Below, piece by piece: positions 9,491 to 18,586 of a stretch of 64,000 bases of DNA (positions are counted from its first letter, which is position 1; each line of letters starts with the position of its first letter). The position numbers and the translations under genes were made by a program. The stretch is taken from the NCBI GenBank assembly GCA_964531325.1, contig CAZHCW010000006.1, positions 62,001 through 126,000 on the forward strand, written 5' to 3'. The notes below the pieces were generated by a model, which saw only the letters and a list, made by a program, of their open reading frames with translations, was not told the DNA's origin and made no database searches. This DNA is from UTCHB3 sp964531325 (lineage in GTDB: Bacteria > Bacteroidota > Ignavibacteria > Ignavibacteriales > Ignavibacteriaceae).

Positions 9491-11146
9491 TTATTTCAAA
9501 AGAAGCATTTTTTTAGTACTCTGGAAGTTACTTGAACCGTCAGCAGATATTGCTTTTAATGTATAAAAATAAATTCCCGAGGTTAATTCTGAAGCATTAA
9601 AACCAACTTCATTATATCCTGCGGAGATAGTATTGTTTATTAATTCTTTAACCATCTGTCCTGTTGAGTTATATACAATCAAGCTAACTTTGCTCTCGCT
9701 TGGAAGATTGAAAGAGATCATGGTTGAAGGATTAAATGGATTTGGATAATTCTGACCAAGGTCAAATGCTGTTGGAACTACATTAACTTCAACTGTATTT
9801 GAATAAGAGGCAGTACCATCGAAATCAACTTGTTTTAATCTGTATGAATATTTACCCGTCTGTGTTGCATCAGAGTAGGTGTAATTTGAAGTTCCGGTTG
9901 TGGTTCCCTTACCGTCAACAAAACCAATGGATGCGAATTCCGAATTATTTAAACTTCTCTGAACTTCAAAACCTTTGTTGTTGGTCTCCGTTGCAGTTGC
10001 CCAGTTAAGGTTAACTACATTGTTTGTTACTGAAGCATTAAAGGATACAAACTCTACAGGAACAACATCTGCTCCAAACCTTACATCGTCAAAATAATAA
10101 GTTTGTTCGCCTGCTACAGCTCCCGTAACGCCAAAATTGAAGAAGATTGAAACTTTATTCAAATTATGAGCAAGGTTTAATCCACCTGTGCCGGGAGCAG
10201 GAACACCAAAGTCAAACACAAGCGTCTGCCATGTATTTGCAACAGCATAGGTCATTTCTGTCTCTGCATTATTTGCACCATTTAAGTAATCTTCAGCTTT
10301 TAAACGAATTTGAATTGGTGCATGGCCGGCCCAAACTCTTACATTCATTCTTTTTTCAGACTCAGTAAAAGGAACTTTTGTTGAAAATCCTGTCTGCTGT
10401 CCACCGGCAGTTGCTGAAATGGTTGTACCTGCCCAAAGTTCCGCTGTAGCTGATTTAATTACTTTAACTATATTGTTTGAAGCATTGTTTGGATCAACTA
10501 TAATGGATGAAGCATCTGCTCCACCAAACCCAACCACACCATAATTTACTGTAGGATCATCAAATGTAACAGGCAGATTCATCTGAGTTAAAGTTGGACC
10601 ACCACCACCGGGAACAAGTCTGATGTCATCAAACAAAAATGTCCAGTTTGCACCACCGGCACCCACGGTTCCATTTTCAAAAATGATGACGATTTTGCTG
10701 TAAGTATTGGAAGTGTTAATGGTCGAGAAGTCGAAGGTATATTCTTCCCAGGCATTGGCGACTGTGCCGGTGTCAGAAGTCTCAAAAAAGATTCCGCCAT
10801 TTGATTCATTTTCAACCTTAAGAAGCATTCTTGCCCCGATTCTTGGTGAAAATACTTTCACTTTGAATATTTTATTTGTTGAAAAGTCCATCGGTCCTGC
10901 CATGGCAATCCATGAACCACCCCAAGGATCACCGGCGTTTTTTATCATCTGACCAACAAATGCACTGGTATTTATACCGTTAATCTGTGGGTTCGCAATT
11001 CGGGAGGCTTCTCCTCCGCTGAAGTTTGAGAATGTATAGTTGAGAGTGCCATTTTCAAAGTCAAGAGGTAACACAGGTTGCTGAGCAAAAAGTGAACTGA
11101 ATGAAAATAGGGCAAACACGAGAAAAAGTATTGATTTGTTCTTCAT
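9491..11146 (-). CDS. Secreted protein with two carbohydrate-binding-like domains and T9SS tail
   Basis: 551 aa. The signal peptide (SILFLVFALFSFSSLFAQ) is preceded by a good ribosome site, GGAGATACC then ATG. Two beta-sandwich domains of about 165 residues each follow (starting near LPLDFENGTLNYTFSNF and LPVTFDDPTVNYGVVGF); both end in a TFLFDDIRL / TYYFDDVRF strand, as in CBM-like modules. Next comes a conserved spacer domain (VEFVSFNASVTNNVVNLNWATATETNN), then the type IX tail with GQNYPNPFNPSTMISF and a terminal SGIYFYTLKA...KKMLLLK. No catalytic domain is visible, so the role is probably binding of polysaccharide or surface display. Transcribed alone. Confidence 0.85.
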   Translation of the reverse strand: MKNKSILFLVFALFSFSSLFAQQPVLPLDFENGTLNYTFSNFSGGEASRIANPQINGINTSAFVGQMIKNAGDPWGGSWIAMAGPMDFSTNKIFKVKVFSPRIGARMLLKVENESNGGIFFETSDTGTVANAWEEYTFDFSTINTSNTYSKIVIIFENGTVGAGGANWTFLFDDIRLVPGGGGPTLTQMNLPVTFDDPTVNYGVVGFGGADASSIIVDPNNASNNIVKVIKSATAELWAGTTISATAGGQQTGFSTKVPFTESEKRMNVRVWAGHAPIQIRLKAEDYLNGANNAETEMTYAVANTWQTLVFDFGVPAPGTGGLNLAHNLNKVSIFFNFGVTGAVAGEQTYYFDDVRFGADVVPVEFVSFNASVTNNVVNLNWATATETNNKGFEVQRSLNNSEFASIGFVDGKGTTTGTSNYTYSDATQTGKYSYRLKQVDFDGTASYSNTVEVNVVPTAFDLGQNYPNPFNPSTMISFNLPSESKVSLIVYNSTGQMVKELINNTISAGYNEVGFNASELTSGIYFYTLKAISADGSSNFQSTKKMLLLK

Positions 11147-11407
11147 GGTATCTCCAATGTGATAAAAATATTAACGATAAAATGCGTTCGTGGTTATAAA
11201 TTACAATAATCATACCAGAAAAATTTACCGCATTTTACCCTTGTTTTAACCATTTTTCTTAATTTAGTTCACAATGGAAAAAAATGGTGTTATTAAAATG
11301 ATAATACAATCATATCTGTTTAATAACACTAAAAATACTTCACCTGCATTAATTGAACCGATACGAATCATTAATTGTTAAACATGGAACAACAAAAAGG
11401 AGATATA

Positions 11408-12241
11408 ATGAAGAAGATGTTATCAACTGTGTTTCTAATTCTAATAGTTTCTGTAATGTCGCTTAATGCTCAGGCACCGGCAGTTCCTGCTGCTTCACCA
11501 CTTGGTTCGGTTTATCAAGTTGTAGGAATAAGTGAAGTAACGGTAAAATATGCGCGTCCCTCGGTAAAAGGAAGACAAATATTTGGCGGTCTTCTCCCAT
11601 ACGATCAGGTTTGGAGAACGGGAGCAAATTCAAGCACCACAATATCATTTACACATGATGCAACTGTTGGCGGTGTCATGGTTCCGGCAGGCACTTATGG
11701 CGTATTCACCATACCGGGAGTAAAGGAGTGGACAGTTATTCTCTCAAAAGACAACAACTTATGGGGTTCAGATGCCTACAACAAAGCAAATGATGCTGCA
11801 AGATTTACCGTTGTTCCGGAAAAAGTAACGAATGTTGAAGTGTTAACATTCAATTTTGAAACTGTTGATAATGAAAAGACCCATTTAACCATAGCATGGG
11901 CTGATGTAAAAATTGGATTTGACATCGTTTTCGAAAGCCACAAGAATATTCTTAACAAATTAAAAGCCGATGTAAGCTGGAGTCCCTCTTTCCGCGGAGC
12001 TGACTACATTCTGAAATCAGGCAAAGATTTTGAATTGGGAATGAAATACGCCGATATTTCCATCCAGATCGAAGAAAACTACAATAACTTAAAAGTTAAA
12101 GCTCAATTACTCGAAAAAACCGGTAAAAAAGCTGAAGCCATCGCAACCATGCAGAAAGCCCTTGCAAAAGCCACAGAGATGAAAAATCCACCTTTTGACC
12201 TCGATGTGATGAAAAAACTACTCGATACCTGGAAAAAATAA
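11408..12241 (+). CDS. DUF2911 family exported protein
   Basis: 277 aa from ATG 11408, chosen over an upstream TTG because AAGGAGAT lies just before it and a signal peptide (MKKMLSTVFLILIVSVMSLNAQ) starts there. The DUF2911 core spans residues ~28-180 with the family hallmarks VKYARPSVKGRQIFGGLLPYD, VWRTGANSST, VPAGTYGVFTIP and WTVILSKD. The C-terminal ~80 residues are alpha-helical and TPR-like (LLEKTGKKAEAIATMQKALAKA). The biochemical function of DUF2911 is not known; members are periplasmic or outer-membrane-associated in Bacteroidota. Monocistronic, divergent from the T9SS-substrate gene. Confidence 0.9.
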   Translation: MKKMLSTVFLILIVSVMSLNAQAPAVPAASPLGSVYQVVGISEVTVKYARPSVKGRQIFGGLLPYDQVWRTGANSSTTISFTHDATVGGVMVPAGTYGVFTIPGVKEWTVILSKDNNLWGSDAYNKANDAARFTVVPEKVTNVEVLTFNFETVDNEKTHLTIAWADVKIGFDIVFESHKNILNKLKADVSWSPSFRGADYILKSGKDFELGMKYADISIQIEENYNNLKVKAQLLEKTGKKAEAIATMQKALAKATEMKNPPFDLDVMKKLLDTWKK

Positions 12242-12281
12242 GAGAAAATTTTAAATATTTTAAGATAATTTAAGAAGTTAC

Positions 12282-12312
12282 TTGCAAAATATTTATTACA
12301 GTTGTATATTTG
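12282..12312 (+). promoter_or_regulatory. Bacteroidetes-type promoter for tRNA-Asp
   Basis: TTG at 12282-12284 and TATATTTG at 12305-12312, separated by 20 bp, match the -33/-7 consensus (TTG ... TAnnTTTG) used by the primary sigma factor of Bacteroidota. Transcription would start about 20-25 bp before the tRNA. Confidence 0.75.
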
Positions 12313-12340
12313 AAGTCCAAATCATTTTGATTTAGGATAT

Positions 12341-12414
12341 GGGATTGTAGTTCAGTTGGTTAGAACGCCTGCCTGTCACGCAGGAGGTCGCGAGTTCGAG
12401 TCTCGTCGGTCCCG
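12341..12414 (+). tRNA. tRNA-Asp (GTC)
   Basis: Full cloverleaf of 74 nt. The acceptor stem GGGATTG pairs with CGGTCCC (with G-U pairs), the D arm starts GTTCAGTTGG, and the anticodon stem CCTGC / GCAGG encloses CTGTCAC with anticodon GTC. The T arm is GCGAG TTCGAGT CTCGT and the discriminator is G. CCA is not encoded. It is preceded by a promoter and followed at once by a terminator, so it is a stand-alone unit. Confidence 0.97.
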
Positions 12415-12420
12415 CTAAAA

Positions 12421-12447
12421 AGCTCAGATTTATCTGGGCTTTTTTTG
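12421..12447 (+). terminator. Terminator of tRNA-Asp
   Basis: AGCTCAGA / TCTGGGCT stem (one G-U pair) with a short TTTA loop followed by seven T, beginning 7 bp after the tRNA. Confidence 0.85.
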
Positions 12448-12556
12448 TATTTTGCAGTGAAGGAACTTCAGATTATCTTTTCTTTTTTTTCAATTAAAGT
12501 TAATCATTTTTGTGAGCCTTTTCTTTTTATTTTTCAACTAAGATTGAATATACACC

Positions 12557-13459
12557 ATGAATTACACTAATAAATTTTACACAAATGTCATGCTTGTTTT
12601 GCTTATCGTACTATCAAGTATTATTTTTAGTTCTTGCTCCAAAAAGAGTGACAGTGCACCGGAACCGAAACCAGGATACAGTTTAGGAATTGCCTCCATC
12701 CCTAATCTGCGAGACATGGGTGGTTACAAAACCACAAATGGAGCCACTGTTACCGGAGGGCTGGTATATCGTGCGAATCAACTCAACAACATCAGTGCGA
12801 GTGATATGCTGTTACTTTCAAAGCTAAATCTTAAAAATGTCTTTGACTTGCGTACCGCTGCAGAGAAAAATCCCATGCCGGATGAACTGCCTGTTGGTGT
12901 CAACAATATTTGGTTGGATGTGCTTGCTGATGTTCCCGCCTCAGGACCGGCAAATCTGACAGCCCTGTTATCAGATCCCAAGAATGCAAATACCGAACTT
13001 GGTGATGGCAAAGTTGAAGCTCTTTTTAAACAGGCTTACCGCCATTGCATTTCCCTGCCAAGTGCACAAACAGCTTACAGGAAATTATTCCTTGCGCTTG
13101 GAGACAAAAATCAGTTGCCTGCACTTTTTCATTGTGCAACCGGCAAAGATCGGACAGGATGGGCAGCAGCAGCCCTGTTGAGCCTTCTTGGCGTGCCGAG
13201 AGAAGTGATTATGGAGGATTACATGCGCAGCAACGACTACATTCTCCCAATGTATGATACTCTAATCCATAAATTTGTCGCTGCAGGCGGATCACCATCT
13301 ATTCCTAAAGCCATCTTTGGTGTGAAAGAAGAATACCTCAATGCTGCATTCGACGAAGTGCAGACAAAATATGGCAGCATCGAAAAATATTTTTCTGAAG
13401 CTTTAGGCATAACCGTTGCTCAGCAGAACGCCATGCGGAAGTTGTACCTTAAGGACTGA
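12557..13459 (+). CDS. Tyrosine-protein phosphatase family lipoprotein
   Basis: 300 aa. An N-terminal lipoprotein signal ends in the lipobox IIFSSC (Cys 27), so the enzyme should be membrane-anchored outside the cytoplasm. The catalytic CX5R loop is HCATGKDRTG with Cys 194 or nearby, and is followed by WAAAALLSLLGVPREVIMEDYMRSN, the typical C-terminal part of the bacterial Y_phosphatase3 family. The N-terminal part IPNLRDMGGYKT and GLVYRANQL also match the family. It likely removes phosphate from tyrosine peptides or phosphoinositides; the substrate is unknown. Isolated gene ending in a strong terminator about 110 bp downstream. Confidence 0.9.
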   Translation: MNYTNKFYTNVMLVLLIVLSSIIFSSCSKKSDSAPEPKPGYSLGIASIPNLRDMGGYKTTNGATVTGGLVYRANQLNNISASDMLLLSKLNLKNVFDLRTAAEKNPMPDELPVGVNNIWLDVLADVPASGPANLTALLSDPKNANTELGDGKVEALFKQAYRHCISLPSAQTAYRKLFLALGDKNQLPALFHCATGKDRTGWAAAALLSLLGVPREVIMEDYMRSNDYILPMYDTLIHKFVAAGGSPSIPKAIFGVKEEYLNAAFDEVQTKYGSIEKYFSEALGITVAQQNAMRKLYLKD

Positions 13460-13569
13460 AAATTATTATAGCCCACTACTCTCAATAATCGTCTCGCTAT
13501 TGGGTTGAATGGCTCATTGTCTGATAAGTTTGCGTGGATTAAGAAAGAGTTACATTTTTAAAGTAACAG

Positions 13570-13626
13570 ACCCGCCAAGCCTCTAACCGATTAGTCGGTT
13601 ATGCTCAAATCGGCGGGTTTTTTCTT
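13570..13626 (+). terminator. Compound terminator hairpin
   Basis: Outer stem ACCCGCC / GGCGGGT encloses a second hairpin AACCGA TTAG TCGGTT, and a T run follows (TTTTTTCTTTTTG). Placed after the phosphatase gene. The nested form is unusual for a simple terminator but fits one. Confidence 0.75.
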
Positions 13627-13705
13627 TTTGTCTTCGTTCCGTTTCTAATTCTCCTGAATTCAAAAGAATAAAACAGAATCTTAATCCACTTTCAAGCATT
13701 TCCCC

Positions 13706-13897
13706 CTACAAAACCTCAAACTTCGGTGTTTTGGAATAATTCCTTCTCCCTGAAGAGGATACTCTTAAGAAATAAACACCACTCGCAAGACCCAACTCTT
13801 GAATACTCATATTAATGTTTAATTCTTTCATTCCGGTATCTTTTATAGAGTATAAGTAGTCTTTTACCGGTGATATCATCTTAATATATTTCCTCAC
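13706..13897 (-). pseudogene. Remnant of a T9SS C-terminal sorting domain
   Basis: About 63 codons whose last 45 (DTGMKELNINMSIQELG, LASGVYFLRVSSSGRRNYSK, TPKFEVL) are the end of a type IX secretion tail: the LASGVYFLRV strand and terminal K-x-F-x-V-L are diagnostic. No NYPNPFNP motif, signal peptide or body of a secreted protein lies upstream. I read it as the 3' end of a deleted T9SS-cargo gene. It could instead be a cassette left by rearrangement. Confidence 0.6.
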
Positions 13898-14327
13898 AAA
13901 AAAAACAAAAGACTTTTAGATCTTCTCAAAAAAAAAATAGCACCGCAATTGAATAAAAATCCGTCGGGTATTTTAAAATAAATATATATATTAAATCTTA
14001 TTAATATAATTTTATGCGCCTTCAAGGCGAATGCTTCTTGAGAGATTCCTGAAGGTCTTGGTACTATTTTTTGATATTCAGTATTTCGGATTTTACTTAA
14101 ATAATTATTAATCAAAATGCGAGTTCAGGGGAAACAATACCGGCGTAAAACCGGAGTTTGTGGTTGTTCGTTAATGTATCTTTAATACAAAATTGCTTTA
14201 ATAGGGATGATATCTGCCTGATGAATATTTCCGGCAAGAAAAACATCCTGAAAATTAAGTGGCAAATAAGCCTTATTGCACGGTGTCTAAATTGCGGCAC
14301 CAAATGAAGTAATGTTTGGAGATATAT
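13898..14327. other. Intergenic region without a recognisable gene
   Basis: 430 bp of AT-rich DNA with low-complexity stretches (ATATATATTAAA). Short frames on both strands match nothing I recognise. It carries the promoter region of the metallophosphoesterase gene. It may be decayed sequence of the gene whose tail remains at 13706-13897. Confidence 0.4.
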
Positions 14328-16007
14328 ATGAACTCAAGAAAATGGTTCAATGCTTTTATCTTAATTCTCCCCGTTTTGGTTTTAACGGGATGTAAATCTG
14401 ATTCACCAAACGGACCGGTAATTAACCCGGCCCTCGTTAGTTCCAACATCGCTATATCGAAAGATATTGGTGACCCCCCTGTAAATAATTCAGTTGAAAC
14501 AATAGATTTAACCTTCAGCGAAGTGCTTGACACTGCAGGGTTAACTTCTTTTGTAAAAGTATATAGAATAGACTCAACAGGCAATCCAATCAATTTTCCT
14601 GTGTATGTCAGTTTAAATCAAACCAATAAGTCAGTTATTACCATAAAAGCAAAACCGGTTCAAAAATTTGCCGATGGTATGCAGTATAAAATCGAGATAA
14701 ATGGTGCCCTCAAGACAAAATCAGGGATTTCTCTCGGGAGCACTTATACCGGTTACTTTGCAACAAACCGTACATTCTCATTTCTTGGCGACCCGACCCT
14801 TAATTCATTAAGAACTCAGGTAGTGGTTATAAGCGATATCCATCTCGGAATGGATAACAGCTTCGCTGAGATAAATGCCAACCGCGCCGCATTAGTCAGT
14901 TTCCTTACCAAAATAAAGAACTCACCAAATGTGAAGGAACTTGTTATTGCAGGTGACTTGATAGATCAGTGGTTTGTCCCGATGGAATATCAGGCACCAA
15001 CATCCGAAGCTGCTTTTGTGGATGCAATTGCAGCCAATAATCAGGCAATAATGGATGCTTTTAAGGCAATAATTGCGGAAGGACAGATAAAACTAACCTA
15101 TGCTCCCGGCAACCACGATATTCTGGTAACTGCCGCAGATATGGAAAGAATCCTCCCCGGAATCAATCAGGCTCGCGGTTCTGTTCAGGGCATCGGGGAA
15201 TACAAAACGGGACTAAAAAACGAGATTATTATTGAACACGGGCACAAATACAACCTCTTCGTTGCTCCTGATCCAATCTCAAACCGGAACATCACCGGGA
15301 ACACCACTTCAATACTCCCTCCGGGTTACTTTTTTACGCGAATCGCCACATCCTCAGTTGTCCAGGGAAAACCCGCTTCTCCGAATGTCTGGCCCGAAAT
15401 CACTTATGACAAGAACGACCCGATGCAGGAACTGCTCTACCTCTATTATCAAACATGGAAGGCGATTCTTGTTACTCTGCCAATAAAGCAGAAATTTTCA
15501 GATAAGGTTATGACAACAAATCTTGACGGATTTACCGCAAATTATTCGGTTAATGATATCCTTCCACAGGTTAATCCAACCACCGGTAAATTAGAAGTGG
15601 TACTGTTCGATAATATGCTCGCAACATGGGATCAAAGACAGACCATGAACGGTGTTAAAGTAAAAACCCCGATTAAAGATGCCATTATGTTGGCAAACGA
15701 TAGTCACTTGACAGATAATCAGTCAAAATATCAATACTTTGACACAGACCCATCGATAAAGATTGTTATTTTTGGACATACTCACGAAGCACGAATTTTA
15801 CAGTATAAAAATCTTGAGGGTAAAAAGACCATCTATGCCAATTCGGGTACCTGGATCGATCATTCACTTGCACATCCCGGGATGATATTCACCGTTGTTT
15901 ATGAGGCAAGTGCCGGTTCCCCACTGAGCATCGTTAACAATTATCAATATTCCGCCAACGGTACTGTAACCCAATGGGGAACAGCTCAAGCAATCATTAA
16001 TTATTAA
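14328..16007 (+). CDS. Metallophosphoesterase lipoprotein with Ig-like (Big_5/SbsA) domain, copy 1
   Basis: 559 aa from ATG 14328, preferred over an in-frame TTG at 14316 because GGAGATATAT precedes it. Lipoprotein signal with lipobox LVLTGC (Cys about 19). The N-terminal SbsA/Big_5-like beta-sandwich covers about residues 35-145 (DPPVNNSVETIDLTFSEVLD). The calcineurin-like phosphoesterase core has all metal-binding motifs: VVISDIHLGMD, ELVIAGDLIDQW, YAPGNHDILV, IEHGHKYN and VIFGHTHEARI, followed by YANSGTWIDHS. A two-metal phosphohydrolase acting outside the cytoplasm is expected; the substrate is unknown. Its close paralogue follows 38 bp downstream on the same strand, probably in one operon. 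Confidence 0.88.
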   Translation: MNSRKWFNAFILILPVLVLTGCKSDSPNGPVINPALVSSNIAISKDIGDPPVNNSVETIDLTFSEVLDTAGLTSFVKVYRIDSTGNPINFPVYVSLNQTNKSVITIKAKPVQKFADGMQYKIEINGALKTKSGISLGSTYTGYFATNRTFSFLGDPTLNSLRTQVVVISDIHLGMDNSFAEINANRAALVSFLTKIKNSPNVKELVIAGDLIDQWFVPMEYQAPTSEAAFVDAIAANNQAIMDAFKAIIAEGQIKLTYAPGNHDILVTAADMERILPGINQARGSVQGIGEYKTGLKNEIIIEHGHKYNLFVAPDPISNRNITGNTTSILPPGYFFTRIATSSVVQGKPASPNVWPEITYDKNDPMQELLYLYYQTWKAILVTLPIKQKFSDKVMTTNLDGFTANYSVNDILPQVNPTTGKLEVVLFDNMLATWDQRQTMNGVKVKTPIKDAIMLANDSHLTDNQSKYQYFDTDPSIKIVIFGHTHEARILQYKNLEGKKTIYANSGTWIDHSLAHPGMIFTVVYEASAGSPLSIVNNYQYSANGTVTQWGTAQAIINY

Positions 16008-16045
16008 AGAATAAATCCAAAGAATAAATTATTGGAGAATATACT

Positions 16046-17722
16046 ATGAAAAACCAATTAAAATATTTGTTCATCCTGGTCGCTTTGTCGGGTATGATTT
16101 CAACATCCCTCTCGCTCAATCTTCCCGGTGAGCCAAACAAGGCACTGACCATTGTTAAATCCAATGTGGAAGTGTCGGAAAACATTGCCAATCCGCCTGT
16201 TAATAACTCAGTTGAAGTGGTACAGCTTACTTTCAGTGAAGCGATAGACAAAACCACACTTCAGGGAAGTGTAAAACTTTTCCAAATAGATGCAAAAGGC
16301 ATCGCATCAGAATTGCCATGTTATCTTAGAATCGATTACTACAATCCTGCAATTTTGGCTATTAACACCAAACCTGTTCAAAAATTTGCAGATGGTGTTG
16401 AGTACAAAGTTGAAATCAGTGGAAATCTGAAATCAAAATCAGGTGCAACCATGGGCGGAGGTTCCTCCCTCTACTTCGCAACAAATGTTACACCCGGTTT
16501 TTCAACTACAGTAAAATCTGAAGTAAAGAGAAACAAGATAGTCGTGATAAGCGACATTCACCTCGGAATGGACAGCAAATTCGCCGAAATAAACAAAAAC
16601 TTCCCCAACCTCGTTGATCTTGTAACAAAAGTTGGAAATTCTCCCGATGTTAAAGAACTTGTAATAGGTGGCGACCTGATGGATCAATGGTTTATACCAA
16701 TGAACTACAAAACCCCCGCTGATGAAGCTGCATTTGTGGATGCAATCGCTGCTAATAACAAACCATTTGTTGATGCTATTGTAGCCATAATCAAAGATGG
16801 GAAAATAAAGGTTACCTATGCACCGGGAAATCATGACATCACCGTTACTGAAGCAGATATCGCAAGAGTTTTCCCCGGTATAAATCAGGCTCGCGGTTCT
16901 ATACAGGGGCTGGGTGAGTATGTTACCGGTGATAAAAACTCCATTGTAATTGAGCATGGTCACAAATACAATTTCTTCTGTGCTCCTGATCCCGTATCGA
17001 TCAAAAACGCAACCGGGAAACCCAACTCAATAATGCCTCCCGGATACTTTTTTACTCGTATAGCAACATCTTCGATTGTTCAGGGCAAACCTAAAACTGA
17101 GAATACATTCCCTCTTCACGAGATCGACAAAAATGATCCCGACCAACTGCTTCTCAATTATTATTATATGTGTTGGAAAGGCATCCTGGAGACCCTGCCT
17201 GTTAAAGAAAAATTCTCTGAGAAGGTAATCGTCACAAACATAGATGGTCTGAACGACACCTATTCAATGAGTGATGTAATTCCACAATACAATGCCTCTA
17301 CAAAGAAATTTTCCGTAAAGCTTTACGATGGGCTCGTTTCCACCTGGGAAAAACGCCAGGAAATAAACGGAGTTACAGCAAAAATTCCTGCTGCAGATGC
17401 AATTCTTGGTGCAAATGACGATGACCTTACAGACCTGCAGTCGAAATATCAATATTTCGATACCGATCCCTCAAAAAGGATTGTCATTTTTGGACACACA
17501 CATAAAGCAAAAGTTGTGCCATTTGAGAATCTGAAGGGACAAAAAACAGTTTATGCCAATACCGGAACATGGATTGATCATTCCCTGAACTATCCTAACA
17601 GTACTTTTGTTGTTATAACAGAAGGTGGTAAAGATTCACCTCTTACATTTGTGAATCTCTATCAGTATTCGGGGAACGGAAATGTTACCCAGTGGGGAAC
17701 TGCTCAGGCTATAACCCACTAA
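16046..17722 (+). CDS. Metallophosphoesterase with Ig-like (Big_5/SbsA) domain, copy 2
   Basis: 558 aa, tandem paralogue of the preceding gene along its whole length (NPPVNNSVEVVQLTFSEAID; VVISDIHLGMDSKFAEINKN; ELVIGGDLMDQWF; YAPGNHDITVTEADIARVFP; IVIFGHTHKAKVV). All metal ligands are kept. Unlike copy 1 the signal peptide (YLFILVALSGMISTSLS) has no lipobox Cys, so this copy should be soluble in the periplasm or secreted. The start has a clear ribosome site (TTGGAGAATATACT then ATG). The pair implies a recent duplication followed by a change of anchoring. Confidence 0.88.
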   Translation: MKNQLKYLFILVALSGMISTSLSLNLPGEPNKALTIVKSNVEVSENIANPPVNNSVEVVQLTFSEAIDKTTLQGSVKLFQIDAKGIASELPCYLRIDYYNPAILAINTKPVQKFADGVEYKVEISGNLKSKSGATMGGGSSLYFATNVTPGFSTTVKSEVKRNKIVVISDIHLGMDSKFAEINKNFPNLVDLVTKVGNSPDVKELVIGGDLMDQWFIPMNYKTPADEAAFVDAIAANNKPFVDAIVAIIKDGKIKVTYAPGNHDITVTEADIARVFPGINQARGSIQGLGEYVTGDKNSIVIEHGHKYNFFCAPDPVSIKNATGKPNSIMPPGYFFTRIATSSIVQGKPKTENTFPLHEIDKNDPDQLLLNYYYMCWKGILETLPVKEKFSEKVIVTNIDGLNDTYSMSDVIPQYNASTKKFSVKLYDGLVSTWEKRQEINGVTAKIPAADAILGANDDDLTDLQSKYQYFDTDPSKRIVIFGHTHKAKVVPFENLKGQKTVYANTGTWIDHSLNYPNSTFVVITEGGKDSPLTFVNLYQYSGNGNVTQWGTAQAITH

Positions 17723-17732
17723 ATCCATTTTT

Positions 17733-17764
17733 TTCAGGCAGACGCTGAGAAGTGTCTGCCTGAA
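17733..17764. terminator. Perfect 11-bp hairpin after the phosphoesterase pair
   Basis: TTCAGGCAGAC / GTCTGCCTGAA with a 10-nt loop, 11 bp after the stop of copy 2. No T run follows on the plus strand, so it may be a weak or factor-assisted terminator, or a 3'-end-stabilising stem. The rest of the gap to 17927 shows nothing clear. Confidence 0.5.
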
Positions 17765-17927
17765 GTTTGTAGAAGGATTATCCGCGACCATATGACTCAC
17801 CGATATGACAGTTGATGAGGTCGTGATTCTCGAAAAAACAGAATAAAAGTTATCTGTCAAAGGTCTCTGTTTCTTACGACCAATATACTTAACTAATATT
17901 CATTAATTTATTATCGAGAAAAATATC

Positions 17928-18371
17928 ATGAACTCATTAAGAAACAAGACAATTCTTGGTGGTATCGTCGGAACCATTGTCATGACCGCTTTTATGTTTA
18001 TCGCCCCCTCTTTTGGGCTCCCCAAAATGAATCCTGCTGAAATAATCTCTTCACTCCTGGGAATTCCATTGGTCGGCAGTTGGGTAATTCTTTTTTTGGT
18101 TGGAATTGCCGTTGCATTTTCTTATCCTGACCATTTTACCAGGTATTCCAGACAAAGTAATCCTCTGGCTAACGGAATACTTTTTGGCATCTCCATTTTT
18201 ATTGTTGTGGAATTAATAATATTCGCGATTGCAGCAATCAAAGTACCAATACCTGTATTTAACAAAGCAATGATTTTACCACTGGTTGGCTTTCTTGTTG
18301 CATTTATCCTATATGCTATCCCTGTTGCACTGATCGTAAAAAATAGTAAATGGTATAACTACAGGCATTAG
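17928..18371 (+). CDS. Small four-helix integral membrane protein
   Basis: 147 aa with four predicted membrane helices (about residues 9-30, 45-66, 82-106, 117-139) and a lysine-rich cytoplasmic end (VKNSKWYNYRH). The GIVGTIVMTAFMFIAPSFGL start and spacing resemble DUF6789-like bacterial membrane proteins, but I cannot assign it firmly. Function unknown. It stands alone, about 215 bp before the next gene. Confidence 0.7.
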   Translation: MNSLRNKTILGGIVGTIVMTAFMFIAPSFGLPKMNPAEIISSLLGIPLVGSWVILFLVGIAVAFSYPDHFTRYSRQSNPLANGILFGISIFIVVELIIFAIAAIKVPIPVFNKAMILPLVGFLVAFILYAIPVALIVKNSKWYNYRH

Positions 18372-18586
18372 ATAGAAGTGTAGTCAACTTGGTATGATGA
18401 TTGTCAAATTCTCAACTTGAAAGTGAACAGTACCCTGTTCTGGAAAGTTATGTTTTTAACTGCAAAAAACCTTAATTTTATCCATCTGTTTCTTTTGTTT
18501 TTTGTAATTTTTCTGCTGATCCTCGTAAGGGATGCCGCAAAAGAAAACTGAAACTGGCATTTATCATCATCAAATCTGAATTTAAA

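Noticed and set aside
16502..16963. A 153-aa antisense frame in phosphoesterase copy 2
   Set aside because: Sense gene is certain by metal-binding motifs; no ribosome site or family for the antisense frame.
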